Shown here piece after piece: positions 8,268-17,057 of a stretch of 49,357 nucleotides of DNA; the first letter of the stretch is position 1; each line of letters starts with the position of its first letter. The position numbers and the translations under genes are program-made. The DNA lies in assembly GCA_041569895.1 (NCBI GenBank), contig JBFFXF010000013.1, forward strand, positions 1-49,357. The letters are read 5' to 3'. The notes beneath the pieces were generated by a model that worked only from the letters and a program-made list of their open reading frames with translations, ran no database searches and was not told the origin of the DNA. This stretch comes from JBFFXF01 sp041569895 (GTDB taxonomy: Bacteria > Planctomycetota > UBA8108 > JACQVS01).

Positions 8268-10052
8268 TTACTTTTCTTGCGGCGGGCCGTTCTCCCGCCA
8301 CCACGCGTCCCAGGGCGCTCGCTCGGGCCCGAGATCGACGCCGGTCAGGTCCACGAGGGCCTTGTGGGCCGCGTCGGCGAGCTCGGCCTCCCGGTTGTTG
8401 AGCTTGGGGATGATGAGCGGGATGGCGTGGCGCGCCTTCGCCTCGCGGAGCGCGGCGAGGATCGCCAAACGCAGTGTGAGATCGGACTTGAGCGCGAACT
8501 CCGCGGCGAGCGTCTCGGTCGCCCCGCGATCGCGGAACCGCGCCAGCGAGCCCAGCAGGGCGTCCCGCATCGACAGCAGCGTCGCCCGGGAGACCTCCTG
8601 GATCTCGATTTTCTTCGCCGAGAGCTCGAGCGCCCGCTGCGCCTCCTCGATCTCCCTGGCGCTCTTGTAGCCGCTGCCCTCGACGACGCGCCCCTTGGTG
8701 CTGCTCCCCTCGCCATCGGCGGGGGCGAGACGCCTCGCCTGCTCGAGCCACTTCTCGTTGCGCTTCTTGAGGAAGGCGATGTTGCGGTCGATCTCCTCGA
8801 GCATGCCGTTGGCGTGGCGGTAGACCCGGAGGATCCCCTCGACCGGCCTGGGACCGATGCCGGAGCTCAGCTTCGAGAGCTCCGGCTTGAGCTCCTTGGG
8901 GCCGATGCCGTACTCGCCGTAGCGCTCCACCGTGCTCATCAGGAGGTCGACGAGCGAGTTCACCTCGGTGGTGGAGAGCTCGAGTCGCGGCAGGTCGTCG
9001 AGCTTCTTCTCCTCCTCCTCGGCGTCGTACTGGACGACCGTCTGCCAGTCCGACTCTTCCTCGCCCGCGCTCGGCGCGCTGTCGCCGGCGCCGCGCTCGA
9101 CCACGGTCACCGGCTCGCCGAGCAACGCATCGCGCAGCCGCGCCGACAGCGCCGTGCGGGCGTTCTCGAGCTCGGCGATCTGATCGCGCAGGTGGCGCTC
9201 GGTGTCGTCGGGGGGGTTCGCGTCGCCGGAGGCGGCCTCGGTCGACGTTGTCGTGCGGGCGGAGTCCAATTTCTCTCGCAGGGCGGCGAGCTGGCTTTTC
9301 TGCTCCTCGAGCACCCGGCGGATCTCCTCGACCTCGGGCGACGGCGCGCGCGCCACGGCGTCGACATCGACCACCGCATCGCTCCCGGCCGGAGCCGGAG
9401 CGCCGCCCGAACCGGAGAACTGCGAGTAGATGAGAAAGCCGGCGGCGATCCCGCCCATCAGCAGGATCACGAGCACCGGCATCACCGACGAGCCATGGGA
9501 GCTCGCGACGCGACGTGACGCCAGCGGGGGGCGCCGGGCCGACCCGCCACGAGCGCCGACGGGCGGCGGAGCGGCGGCCTCTGGCGCGGGGGGCGCGGGG
9601 GGCGCGGCACGATTCGGCGCCGTGGCGACACGACGCGCGGCCGGTCTCGAGAAGCGCAGGGCGATGCGTCCGAGCCGCAGCGTGTCGCCGTCGTGCAGCA
9701 GCTGCCCGACCGCCTCGTCGCTGCCGACCCGCGTGCGGTTGCTGCTCCGCGAATCGAAGACGCGCACCTCGTCGCCCTCGCGCAGGAGGCAACAGTGAAA
9801 ACGCGACACCGACGACTCGCGTATGCAGATGTCGTTCTTCGACGATCGACCGACACGCGTCAGACCCTCGGGAATCGGCGTCGGCGGATCCCCGGGACGG
9901 TCGACGCGAACGATCGACGGCGTCGCCGTGTGCGGTGCGGGAGTGCGCTGCTGCGTGGTCATCGCGCCGTCGAAGTCCTCCCCCGGGCAGTCGCGGATCG
10001 CCACCCAGTGTGTCCCGATCTCCCGCGCGCGGCCCGTGCTGGGTGTACTCAT
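8268..10052 (-). CDS. FHA-domain membrane protein with coiled coil and HEAT-like C-terminus
   Basis: 594 residues from the ATG at 10052; an ATG at 9962 with a distant GGGGGAGG is the alternative. An FHA phosphothreonine-binding domain occupies about residues 45-120, with the expected TRVGRSSKNDICI, SSVSRFHC and SRSSNRTRVG motifs. A Pro/Ala-rich linker precedes one transmembrane helix (VMPVLVILLMGGIAAGFLIY, near 188-207). The outer part has coiled-coil stretches with many Glu/Leu heptads and ends in HEAT-like helices (SDLTLRLAILAALREAKARH, ELADAAHKALVDLTG). It likely reads Ser/Thr kinase signals at the inner membrane, and a kinase gene occurs at the right end of the window, but no link between them is shown. 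It diverges from the HEAT lipoprotein gene. Confidence 0.85.
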   Translation of the reverse strand: MSTPSTGRAREIGTHWVAIRDCPGEDFDGAMTTQQRTPAPHTATPSIVRVDRPGDPPTPIPEGLTRVGRSSKNDICIRESSVSRFHCCLLREGDEVRVFDSRSSNRTRVGSDEAVGQLLHDGDTLRLGRIALRFSRPAARRVATAPNRAAPPAPPAPEAAAPPPVGARGGSARRPPLASRRVASSHGSSVMPVLVILLMGGIAAGFLIYSQFSGSGGAPAPAGSDAVVDVDAVARAPSPEVEEIRRVLEEQKSQLAALREKLDSARTTTSTEAASGDANPPDDTERHLRDQIAELENARTALSARLRDALLGEPVTVVERGAGDSAPSAGEEESDWQTVVQYDAEEEEKKLDDLPRLELSTTEVNSLVDLLMSTVERYGEYGIGPKELKPELSKLSSGIGPRPVEGILRVYRHANGMLEEIDRNIAFLKKRNEKWLEQARRLAPADGEGSSTKGRVVEGSGYKSAREIEEAQRALELSAKKIEIQEVSRATLLSMRDALLGSLARFRDRGATETLAAEFALKSDLTLRLAILAALREAKARHAIPLIIPKLNNREAELADAAHKALVDLTGVDLGPERAPWDAWWRENGPPQEK

Positions 10053-10101
10053 CCTTAAACCCCGATCTCCCGGGATGTCAAGTTTGTGCGCCGAACATCG
10101 T

Positions 10102-10191
10102 TGCCGTTCCCGGCCGGGGCCGGGGCCGGGGTCCCGGGGCCGATTCCGATACCGATTCCGATGATCGACTCCGATTCCGAGATCCGGGGCC
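10102..10191. repeat. Intergenic composite repeat (GGGGCC block plus CCGATT hexamers)
   Basis: A GGGGCC-rich block (10113-10140) is followed by degenerate CCGATT/CCGATA hexamers to 10180. It fills the divergent gap between the FHA gene and the HEAT lipoprotein gene, ending just before a promoter. Confidence 0.75.
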
Positions 10192-10196
10192 GCGAC

Positions 10197-10225
10197 TTGG
10201 TTTTTCACGGTCTCTCCGTCATACT
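10197..10225 (+). promoter_or_regulatory. Sigma-70-type promoter for the HEAT lipoprotein gene
   Basis: TTGGTT and CATACT separated by 17 bases. The predicted transcription start near 10232 leaves a leader of about 20 bases before the ATG at 10253. Confidence 0.5.
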
Positions 10226-10252
10226 CGTGCGCACGTGACGGAAGTGCGCAGC

Positions 10253-10957
10253 ATGCGAGTCCGATGTCCCCTCCACTGTGTCGTGGTCGCCATCTTGGCG
10301 CTGGCGTGCGTTCATGGTTGTGCGCGCACGGTCAATGACTATCTGGTCGAGGCGCGCAGCGGCGAGCCGGAGGCGATCGGGCGAGCCGTCGAGGAGATCA
10401 GCCGGCAGATCTCCAGGAAGGAGAGTGCGGGAATCCCGTTCGACGAGGGCGACCGCGCCGCCATCGAGTACCTCAGGGAGCTCGCCGTCGACAGCTCGAT
10501 CTCCAACCACCGGGCGCTGGCGATCCGCGGTCTCGGGCGGTTGACGACCGTCGATGCGTCCGACCTCTTCATCAAGGGTCTCGACGACTCCTTCTGGCTG
10601 ACGCGACTCGAGGCCGTCGAGGCGATACGAAATCATCCCGACGACCAGTTCGTCGAGCCGCTCCTGAAACGGCTCGAGTCGGAAGAGCGAGTCGAGGTCC
10701 GCATCGCGCTCGTCAAGACGCTCGGCGTGATCGGCGGGGACCGCGTCATCAAGGGGCTCTACGGGATCTACCTCGCCGGCCCGCTCTCCCAGAACCAGGA
10801 CGAGAAGATCCACGCGTATCGGGCGCTGCGCCGACTGACGGGGCTGACCCACGAGTTCCAGGAGCGCCAGAGCTGGGAGGAGTCGTTCGAACGACGCTTC
10901 CCCGGAGAGGGCGCCCCGGTGCCGCCATCGGCGGGCGACCCGCCGTCGGACCGGTGA
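10253..10957 (+). CDS. HEAT-repeat lipoprotein
   Basis: 234 residues. The N-terminus MRVRCPLHC and hydrophobic VVVAILALACVHGC form a lipoprotein signal with lipobox VHGC (Cys near residue 23). The rest is alpha-helical with HEAT-type repeats: NHRALAIRGLGRLTTVDA, FWLTRLEAVEAIRNH, and EERVEVRIALVKTLGVIGGD. Such repeats make protein-binding scaffolds; attachment to a membrane is implied by the lipobox. In-frame GTG codons lie a few codons upstream, but the ATG gives the most natural signal peptide. The next gene starts within the stop codon. No specific function can be assigned. Confidence 0.83.
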   Translation: MRVRCPLHCVVVAILALACVHGCARTVNDYLVEARSGEPEAIGRAVEEISRQISRKESAGIPFDEGDRAAIEYLRELAVDSSISNHRALAIRGLGRLTTVDASDLFIKGLDDSFWLTRLEAVEAIRNHPDDQFVEPLLKRLESEERVEVRIALVKTLGVIGGDRVIKGLYGIYLAGPLSQNQDEKIHAYRALRRLTGLTHEFQERQSWEESFERRFPGEGAPVPPSAGDPPSDR

Positions 10958-12276
10958 TTCGCGCGCGGCGGTCGGCGGTCGAGGGGACGCCCCTCGAGTC
11001 GGCGCCCACGGAGTCGTCGGGGATCGAGTCGCCGGGAAGTCGCCCGGCGGTCCAGCCGATTCCGTTCGAGTCGAGGCCGGTCGAGCGGATGGCGGTCGAG
11101 GGGACGGCGGTCGGTGCGCTGCCACCGATCGCGCTCGAGATCTCCTCGCTTCTCGTGCCCTCGCCCTCGGGAATCGCCGTCTTCGGCAACGCGCTCCTCG
11201 AGACGTTTCTCGCGCGACGCGGGAACGACGGCGCGGGGCGCCTCGTGGACGACATCCGCCTGGTGTACCGCGTCGGTCGTCGGTGCGGGCTGCTCTCGCG
11301 TGCGGCGCGCGGCCTGCCGGCGAGCGCGTACCTCTCGGGGGCGTACCTCCACCGGCGCTCGCCGCTGCTGCACGCGCTCGACACGCGCCTGCCGCCGGCG
11401 TACCGCGGCCGGGTGGTCGCGACGCTCTACGACGTCCTCTCGGCGCTGCCGATCTCGACCGAGCTCGAGCTGGCGCCGCCGCGCTTCCGCGCCAAGAAGC
11501 TCGAGCAGTATCAGCGCATCGCCGCCCGCGCCGACGCCATCATCTCGATCTCGAACGAGACGCGGCGCAGGTTCCGCGAGACGTTCGATCACCACGGCCC
11601 GCACGCGGTCATCCACCCCGGCGTGTCGCCGGCATTCCGGCCGGGCGCGGCAGACGCGGGCCGGCTCGCGCGGCTCGGCATCGCGGACGCGCGCTACCTG
11701 CTCTTCGTCGGCGAGCTCTGCCGTCGCAAGAACCTCGAGGGCGTCGTCGCGGCGTACCTCGCCGCGCGGGCGCGGCGTCCGGACCTCCGGCTGGTGCTCG
11801 TCGGCCGTGCGAGCTTCGGCTGGGAGGGAAGCGAGGCGCAGCGACTGGTCGAGGCCAGCGACGGGATGATCACGTCGCTCGGCTTCGTGCCGCTCGAGGA
11901 CCTCGCGGCCGTGTACGCCGGAGCGACTTCCTTCCTCTATATCTCCCACTACGAGGGCTTCGGCCTTCCCGTGCTCGAGGCGATGGCGTCCGGCGTACCC
12001 GTGGTGGCGTCCTCGCGGGGCGGCATCCCGGAGGCGGCGGGCGACGCGGCCGAGCTCGTCGATCCCGACGACACGGGCGCGGTGGGGCGGGCGCTCGAGC
12101 GCATCCTCGACGACCCCGATCACGCGGGACGTCTGCGCCAGCGCGGGCTCGATCGGGCGACGCTCTTCCGATGGGAGCACGTCGCCGAGCGGGTCTGCGA
12201 GGTATACCGGAACGTGCTCGGAGACGCGGCCCCGGGGGCGGACTCCCCGAGAACTTCTGGCAACCGATCGGGCTAG
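10954..12276 (+). CDS. Family-4-type glycosyltransferase (GT-B)
   Basis: 440 residues from a GTG that overlaps the previous stop (GTGA). The recognisable enzyme starts near residue 58 (ALEISSLLVPSPSGIAVFGN). Key GT-B signatures are LLFVGELCRRKNLEGVVAAY, a nucleotide-sugar loop around LVLVGRASFGWEG, and the EX7E motif EGFGLPVLEAMASGVPVVAS. It probably transfers a sugar from a nucleotide donor to a lipid-linked or surface glycan at the cytosolic face. The first 50 codons are Glu/Ser/Pro-rich simple sequence and contain a perfect 8-bp hairpin (10979-10997), so the true start may be the ATG at 11089, with the hairpin belonging to the end of the HEAT gene. Donor and acceptor are not predictable. 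Confidence 0.88.
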   Translation: MIRARRSAVEGTPLESAPTESSGIESPGSRPAVQPIPFESRPVERMAVEGTAVGALPPIALEISSLLVPSPSGIAVFGNALLETFLARRGNDGAGRLVDDIRLVYRVGRRCGLLSRAARGLPASAYLSGAYLHRRSPLLHALDTRLPPAYRGRVVATLYDVLSALPISTELELAPPRFRAKKLEQYQRIAARADAIISISNETRRRFRETFDHHGPHAVIHPGVSPAFRPGAADAGRLARLGIADARYLLFVGELCRRKNLEGVVAAYLAARARRPDLRLVLVGRASFGWEGSEAQRLVEASDGMITSLGFVPLEDLAAVYAGATSFLYISHYEGFGLPVLEAMASGVPVVASSRGGIPEAAGDAAELVDPDDTGAVGRALERILDDPDHAGRLRQRGLDRATLFRWEHVAERVCEVYRNVLGDAAPGADSPRTSGNRSG

Positions 12277-12425
12277 GGAATACGATAATCCAGTTCGACT
12301 TATCGGACCGACGGCCCCGGCGGACCGTGTCTCCAGTGGATCGCCCACCGGTGGATCGGCCTCCGGAGAATGGTCCCCGGAGGACGGTCGACCGGGCTGT
12401 CTCGGGAAAAAGGGTCCGCGAAATC

Positions 12426-13298
12426 GTGGTGCCGCGCTTTACAAGGCGACGAGTTGCTTTGACGATCGCTCCGCCGATCACCGGCGTCTCTCCGACGGCG
12501 CGCGGGGCCGCCACCCGCGCCACGGCCCGCGCTGCGCCCCTCGTCGCGATCCTGCTTCTGGCGGCGGTTTCCGCGAGGGCCGACGAGATCGTCCTCGACG
12601 CGGGGACGTCGATCTACGGCAGGGTCCTCCGCGAGGACGAGCGGTTCGTCGTGCTGCTCATGAAATCGGGAATCCGCGTGCTGCCGCGCGCCAGTGTCGT
12701 GAGCATCGCGCGCGGCAAGTCGGCGCCGAACGAGGAGGTCGGCGTCGCGGCAGCGGATATCCCGGAGCTCTCGGTCGCCGTCGGGCCCGCCAAGCGTCGA
12801 GAGTCCGATAAACCAGGCAGGCTGAACGCCCGCGAGGTGATCGCCAGGAGCAACCGGCGAGTCGAACTCGTGCTCCAGGGCAAGGTGGGCGGCGAGGCGG
12901 TCGATCCCGCGGACTCGTTCGCGATGTCGAAGATCAGCGCGTTTCTCGCGCAGATCGAGCCCGCACTGGAGCTCGTTCCGCCCGGCACCGGCGCGGAGCT
13001 CCGAATCACCCTCAACGTCCGGACCCGGCTCGGCCGGGCGGTGGTTTTCTACGGGGTCCAGCTCGGCCGGAGCGCCACCTGCAACCTGCGCTTCTCGCTC
13101 GAGCGGATCACCGAAAAGGACGCGCAGCTCCTGGTCCAGGGTCCGGTCGACACGTCCCTGATGGCGGGATCCGGCTCGCCATCCCGGCGGGTGTACGAGC
13201 ACGCCATCAACAAGCTCGTGAAGACGTTGAAGCAGCTCGAGGTGTTCGGCATCGGCGACTCGCCGGGCCGTCCCGGATCGTCCGGGAAGTCGTCCTGA
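12426..13298 (+). CDS. Secreted protein with SH3-like N-terminal part, unknown function
   Basis: About 290 residues from a GTG at 12426; AAAAAGGG some 11 bases upstream is the best ribosome site. The N-terminus is Arg-rich with a hydrophobic stretch LVAILLLAAVSARA and a plausible signal cleavage before DEIVLDAG. The next 40 residues (GTSIYGRVLREDERFVVLLM, then RVLPRASVVSI) look like the small beta-barrel often found in planctomycete envelope proteins. The C-terminal half has mixed alpha/beta character (ELRITLNVRTRLGRAVVFYG) and ends in a Lys-rich helix. The frame extends upstream as an artefact of the glycosyltransferase gene. I do not recognise a family; an envelope location is inferred from the signal. 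Confidence 0.7.
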   Translation: MVPRFTRRRVALTIAPPITGVSPTARGAATRATARAAPLVAILLLAAVSARADEIVLDAGTSIYGRVLREDERFVVLLMKSGIRVLPRASVVSIARGKSAPNEEVGVAAADIPELSVAVGPAKRRESDKPGRLNAREVIARSNRRVELVLQGKVGGEAVDPADSFAMSKISAFLAQIEPALELVPPGTGAELRITLNVRTRLGRAVVFYGVQLGRSATCNLRFSLERITEKDAQLLVQGPVDTSLMAGSGSPSRRVYEHAINKLVKTLKQLEVFGIGDSPGRPGSSGKSS

Positions 13299-13356
13299 AT
13301 CACGGCAGCACGGGAGAAAGCGAAAGTTGCGCGCGCTTCGAAACGAAGAAGGAGAC

Positions 13357-14160
13357 ATGGAAAAGCGCGGGACGAGCGCGACTCGGGGCACGACGCTCGG
13401 TGAGGTCGATGTCGGCCAGGTCGATGTCGGCCAGGTCGACATCCTCGCTGACGGCCGCGCCACCGATTATGTCGACGGCGCGGGCGGCCCGCCGCCGCCG
13501 CCCCCGGTGACTTCCGCGACCGCGGAGACTGACTCTGCCCTGGCGACGGCGGTGGTTTCGCCGTCGGTCGGGACCGAGGCGGCGCCGGCGCGGCCACAGG
13601 TCGTCGGGGCGCCGAGCCGCTCGCGGGTGACGTCGCTCGAGTTCGCCTGGGTGGCGTTCCTGCTGATCGCGTCGCTGATCGGTGAGGCGATCGCCGGCGT
13701 CTTCCGTTTCGTGGTGTTCCTCTTCCGGCGAAACGGCGTGCGCGCGGCGTGTCATCGATTGATTCGCGGCGAGGCGATTCAGGGTGACTCGCGGCCCGCC
13801 GCGCCGATTCACGGCGAATCGGCCCGACGCGCCGGCTCCATCGTCCTGCTGCTCGCGCTGGCGGTGATTCCGGCGGCCTCCGGCTGCCGCACGATCAAGC
13901 GTGACATCGACGAGACCATCCACTCGACCCACGTCATGTTCTTCGACACCGAGGGCGACCTCGAGTCTCTCGGCGACAGCCTCGCCGTCTTCTTCGAGGT
14001 GGAGCCGGTCGACGAACTCCTTTGGAGCACCGACCAGATGCTCGGCGTCACGGAAGTGGGGGACGACGCCAGGTCGCTCGGCTGGACGCTGTCGGTGCTC
14101 GGCGACTGGAGGTCGGATGTCGGTGGCGTGTGGGAGACGCTGCAGTTCCTCGCGGAGTGA
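13357..14160 (+). CDS. Membrane protein with a second internal lipobox-like segment
   Basis: 267 residues from the ATG at 13357, chosen for the AAGGAG 5 bases upstream. The N-terminus holds a coded 15-bp tandem repeat (VDVGQVDVGQVD), a run of Pro, and a first membrane helix (FAWVAFLLIASLIGEAIAGV, near residue 100). A second hydrophobic stretch ends AVIPAASGC near 185, which looks like a lipoprotein signal. Its downstream part (RTIKRDIDETIHSTHVMFF) resembles a small periplasmic lipoprotein of about 90 residues. The gene may be a fusion of two ORFs, or the lipoprotein may be translated from an internal GTG near 13738. Between them the DNA is a degenerate GATTCGCGGC-like repeat. No family recognised. 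Confidence 0.65.
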   Translation: MEKRGTSATRGTTLGEVDVGQVDVGQVDILADGRATDYVDGAGGPPPPPPVTSATAETDSALATAVVSPSVGTEAAPARPQVVGAPSRSRVTSLEFAWVAFLLIASLIGEAIAGVFRFVVFLFRRNGVRAACHRLIRGEAIQGDSRPAAPIHGESARRAGSIVLLLALAVIPAASGCRTIKRDIDETIHSTHVMFFDTEGDLESLGDSLAVFFEVEPVDELLWSTDQMLGVTEVGDDARSLGWTLSVLGDWRSDVGGVWETLQFLAE

Positions 14161-14235
14161 GCGCTCAGCGACAGACGCGAGTCGACCGAAGAAAGAGAAA
14201 GAGAGAGACCTCCCCTCTGACGAGAGAGTCGCACG

Positions 14236-14853
14236 GTGGAACTCGAAAAGGTCAAGATCAGGCGCATCATCGGTCCGACTCCGAGCGGCGCCGCCGTGCT
14301 CCTCGGGAACGAGAAGAAGACCTTCGTGGTCTTCGTGGGGTTCTACGAGGCTGCCGCGCTGATCCGTGAGATCAACGGCGAGACGCCGGCGCGCCCGCTG
14401 ACCCACGAGCTGATCCAGAACGTCTTCGTCGGCTTCGACGTCGAGGTGAAGAAGGTCATCGTCTCGAGCATCATCGAGAACACGTTCTGCGCGACGCTGG
14501 TGCTTCAGCAGCGTCTTGCCAACGGGCAGGAGGAGTGGGTCGGGAAGCGCAACGAGGTGCGCATCGACGCGCGCCCGAGCGACTGCCTGGTGCTGGCGTT
14601 GAAGAACAACGTCGACATCTACGTCACAGACGAGGTGTTCAGCCAGGTGCAGGACGTCTCGAAGATGACCATGGAGGGCGAGGGCGCCGGAGACCTCTCG
14701 CTCGAGGACCTGGAGTTCAAGATCAGCGAGAAGCTGACCGCGTTCGATCCCGGCATGGGAGAGCTCGAGTTCGACACGGTCGAGGAAGAGGACGAGGAAG
14801 AGGACGACGAGGACTCCTTCGGGGAGGGGCTGTCGTTCCGGCGCGGCCCGTGA
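14236..14853 (+). CDS. Bifunctional nuclease family (BFN, DUF151) protein
   Basis: 205 residues from a GTG start. The BFN domain fills about residues 5-145: RPLTHELIQNVF, VKKVIVSSIIENTFCATLVL and the family signature IDARPSDCLVLALKNNVDIYV. The usual form is about 130-160 residues; this one has an extra C-terminal tail with a very acidic stretch (VEEEDEEEDDEDSF, about 178-191). Family members were described as nucleases in plants and occur in many bacteria with unclear roles, so catalysis is not certain. It lies in a run of envelope proteins of unknown function and is probably cotranscribed with them. Confidence 0.87.
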   Translation: MELEKVKIRRIIGPTPSGAAVLLGNEKKTFVVFVGFYEAAALIREINGETPARPLTHELIQNVFVGFDVEVKKVIVSSIIENTFCATLVLQQRLANGQEEWVGKRNEVRIDARPSDCLVLALKNNVDIYVTDEVFSQVQDVSKMTMEGEGAGDLSLEDLEFKISEKLTAFDPGMGELEFDTVEEEDEEEDDEDSFGEGLSFRRGP

Positions 14854-14889
14854 TCGATTGACGATGTGACGACGGGAGAATCGCACACC

Positions 14890-15405
14890 ATGAAAAGCAC
14901 AGCAGACCGTACGACACTCGGATTCGGGGCCCTGGCGACCGGACTCGCGGCCGGCGCGCTCATCGCCACGCTGGCGGGCGCGCTGCTCGAGGGCGAGTCG
15001 AGGAACGCCGGGCCGTTCCCGTGGCTGCCGGAGCTCCAGGCGGACGTGGGCGACGGCGACTTCCTCTACTTTCCGAACCGCAGGAACATCTGGGTCGTTC
15101 ACCCGCAGACGGGGCGCCTGATCCACTACAAGTTCATCGACACGTATCAGGGCACGGTCGAGCGCTCCTACGTCGCGCAGATCGACCAGAAGCTCTTCCC
15201 GCCGGAGGATACCGTCTACGCCCTGAGCGAGCGCAACATCGAGGACCTCCTCTGGGTGTGCAACCGTCGCACCGGTGACTTCCAGCTCTGGCGCCGGAAC
15301 GTCCGCGACGGGCGGCTGGTCACCGATCCGGTCCCGGTCCAGTCCGGTCGGGACCTGCTGAACGACCGTTCGATCCGCAGCTCCGAGCCGCCATCACGGC
15401 CGTGA
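14890..15405 (+). CDS. Membrane-anchored protein of unknown function
   Basis: 171 residues from the ATG at 14890, with GGGAGA about 12 bases upstream (a GTG at 14866 is possible). One N-terminal transmembrane helix (ATGLAAGALIATLAGALLEG, about residues 15-34) is followed by a mostly beta soluble part with repeated WVVHPQTGRLIHYKF / LLWVCNRRTGDFQLW-like strands, possibly two propeller-like or WG-type repeats. Starts 36 bases after the BFN gene. No family recognised. Confidence 0.75.
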   Translation: MKSTADRTTLGFGALATGLAAGALIATLAGALLEGESRNAGPFPWLPELQADVGDGDFLYFPNRRNIWVVHPQTGRLIHYKFIDTYQGTVERSYVAQIDQKLFPPEDTVYALSERNIEDLLWVCNRRTGDFQLWRRNVRDGRLVTDPVPVQSGRDLLNDRSIRSSEPPSRP

Positions 15406-15462
15406 GCGGATCGCGGGGGAGGGGGGACGGCAAGTGCTGGCATTCATGAATCCGAACCGCTT

Positions 15463-15978
15463 GTGAACGCCAGCACGAAGAAGCGGTCCGGCCGCGCCCG
15501 TTCGGCGGCGGTGGGGGCCCTGATGCTCCCGATCCTCGCGCTCCTCGGCGGTTGCCGCTCCTGCCCCCTCGCCGAGCGTTACTTCGACCTCCAGACGCCG
15601 TACAACACGCTGAACGGCTTCGTCTACGCGGTGGACGCGGGACAGTGGGACTTCGCCTACACGTGCGTCTCGTCCGAGGATCGCGAGACCTACGACATCA
15701 CGCCGTTCGAGATGGAGGTCGGGCTCAATTTCATCTTCAAGCATCCGCGGTGGGGGATCCCGCTGAAGCGCATCATCCTCGACGCCGAGCGCTCCCGCGC
15801 CTACGAGGTAGCGGTCTCGGCCGAGGAGCGCAAGCTGCACGTCTTCTACGCCGGAACGACCGACGAGGGCATCTCGATCGACCTGCCGATCTGGATCTAC
15901 CTGGTGCGCGAATCGATCGACGGTTCCCCGCCCCTCTGGCGCATCCGATTCGAGAAGACGATCCGGCTGTCGAATTGA
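15463..15978 (+). CDS. Lipoprotein of unknown function
   Basis: 171 residues from a GTG whose codon overlaps the end of a tiny upstream ORF. The signal segment SAAVGALMLPILALLGGC contains a clear lipobox (LGGC, Cys near 31). The mature part (YNTLNGFVYAVDAGQWDFAY) recalls NTF2-like or cystatin-like small domains that open with a helix and a curved sheet, but I cannot assign it. A perfect hairpin lies 9 bases after the stop. It precedes a coiled-coil membrane protein on the same strand. Confidence 0.77.
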   Translation: MNASTKKRSGRARSAAVGALMLPILALLGGCRSCPLAERYFDLQTPYNTLNGFVYAVDAGQWDFAYTCVSSEDRETYDITPFEMEVGLNFIFKHPRWGIPLKRIILDAERSRAYEVAVSAEERKLHVFYAGTTDEGISIDLPIWIYLVRESIDGSPPLWRIRFEKTIRLSN

Positions 15979-15986
15979 CTCTCGGG

Positions 15987-16005
15987 TCCGGAAAAAAGTT
16001 CCGGA
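15987..16005 (+). terminator. Perfect hairpin after lipoprotein gene, no T-run
   Basis: Seven-bp stem TCCGGAA/TTCCGGA with loop AAAAG. It may stabilise the 3' end of the lipoprotein transcript or act as a Rho-dependent end; the lack of a T tract argues against an intrinsic terminator. Confidence 0.35.
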
Positions 16006-16112
16006 ATCTCCTCAACCCTCCCGAGTCTCGACCCGATAACGTCGATGCCGGTGGGACGTATCGGCCCTTCGGTGTGTTATCGGATGAAACGCTTCAAGAG
16101 ACGGGAGCAGCC

Positions 16113-17039
16113 ATGAAGAGGACTGGCCGACGGAGGGGCACGAGGAAGCCGAGGCGCCGGCGGGCACTGAACGGCGACGACGCCTCGGTCGGCGGGGACG
16201 GCCCGATCGCGGTGGCTGTGGACGCCGGAGAGACGGCGCCGGAGGCGGAAGCGGCGGCGCCGACGCCCGCGGAGGGGGACTCCGGGGCGGATCGGCCGGA
16301 CGAGGGCGTGGACGAGGGGCGCGGCGAGGCGGACGGTGGGGGAGACCAGCGGGACGACGGGGCCCCGGAGGCCGATGCCGTCGCCGGGGGCACGGCGCGG
16401 TCGGCGACGATCGCCCTGGCGCTCGAGCGCCCGTCGGTGCCGGGAGTCGCCGGACGGCGCCCGGCCGAGAATCGGGTCCCGGAGCTGGCCGCGCGCGAGT
16501 TCGTCATCAGCCGGCTGAGCCATCTCAGCCGCCGGCTCGAGGAGCTCCATCAGGCCGAGGTCAACCGCTTCTCCGAGGAGCGTCGCGAGACGTGGATCCT
16601 CGTCTTCGCGCTCTCTGTCGTGCTCGTCTTCTGCTTCGCGGCGTTCTTCATGAATCAGATGGAGGTGCGCGATCTGCGCACCGGCCTCGAGGAGGAGCTC
16701 GAGCGCCGTTCGCTCGAGACCGTGACCGCGATCGAGGAGACGCTCGATGGGTTGCGGCTCGAGAAGCTGCCGCGGATGCAAGCGTCGCTCGAGAAGCTGA
16801 TCCGCGAGAAGGACCGGCGTGATCGCAGGAGCCTCGACGATCTGCTCGCCATGCTGCGCGCCCGCGGCGAGGGCGAGAACAGCCTCGAGCCGCGGCTCGC
16901 CGCGCTCGAGGCCCGACTCGAGGCGTTGCTGCAGGCGACCAAGGAGCTGCACCTGCAGAAGGACGCCCGGCGCGCGGAGACGCTCAGCGACGACGACGCG
17001 AAGACGGAGAAGTCCGCCAAGCTCACGCTGGTGAAATGA
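16113..17039 (+). CDS. Single-pass membrane protein with Arg-rich start and coiled-coil C-terminus
   Basis: 308 residues from the ATG at 16113, with GGGAG at good spacing. The first 20 residues are almost all Arg, Lys, Gly and Thr (RRRGTRKPRRRRA), followed by 100 disordered Ala/Glu/Gly/Asp residues. A helix SRLSHLSRRLEELHQAEV leads to one transmembrane segment (WILVFALSVVLVFCFAAFFM, near 174-193). The outer part is a long coiled coil (EEELERRSLETVTAIEET, then PRLAALEARLEALLQATKEL). The basic start could bind nucleic acid or lipid head groups. No family recognised. It converges on the ABC genes with an 18-base gap and no visible terminator. Confidence 0.75.
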   Translation: MKRTGRRRGTRKPRRRRALNGDDASVGGDGPIAVAVDAGETAPEAEAAAPTPAEGDSGADRPDEGVDEGRGEADGGGDQRDDGAPEADAVAGGTARSATIALALERPSVPGVAGRRPAENRVPELAAREFVISRLSHLSRRLEELHQAEVNRFSEERRETWILVFALSVVLVFCFAAFFMNQMEVRDLRTGLEEELERRSLETVTAIEETLDGLRLEKLPRMQASLEKLIREKDRRDRRSLDDLLAMLRARGEGENSLEPRLAALEARLEALLQATKELHLQKDARRAETLSDDDAKTEKSAKLTLVK

Positions 17040-17057
17040 CCGTCACCTGACCGGCGA

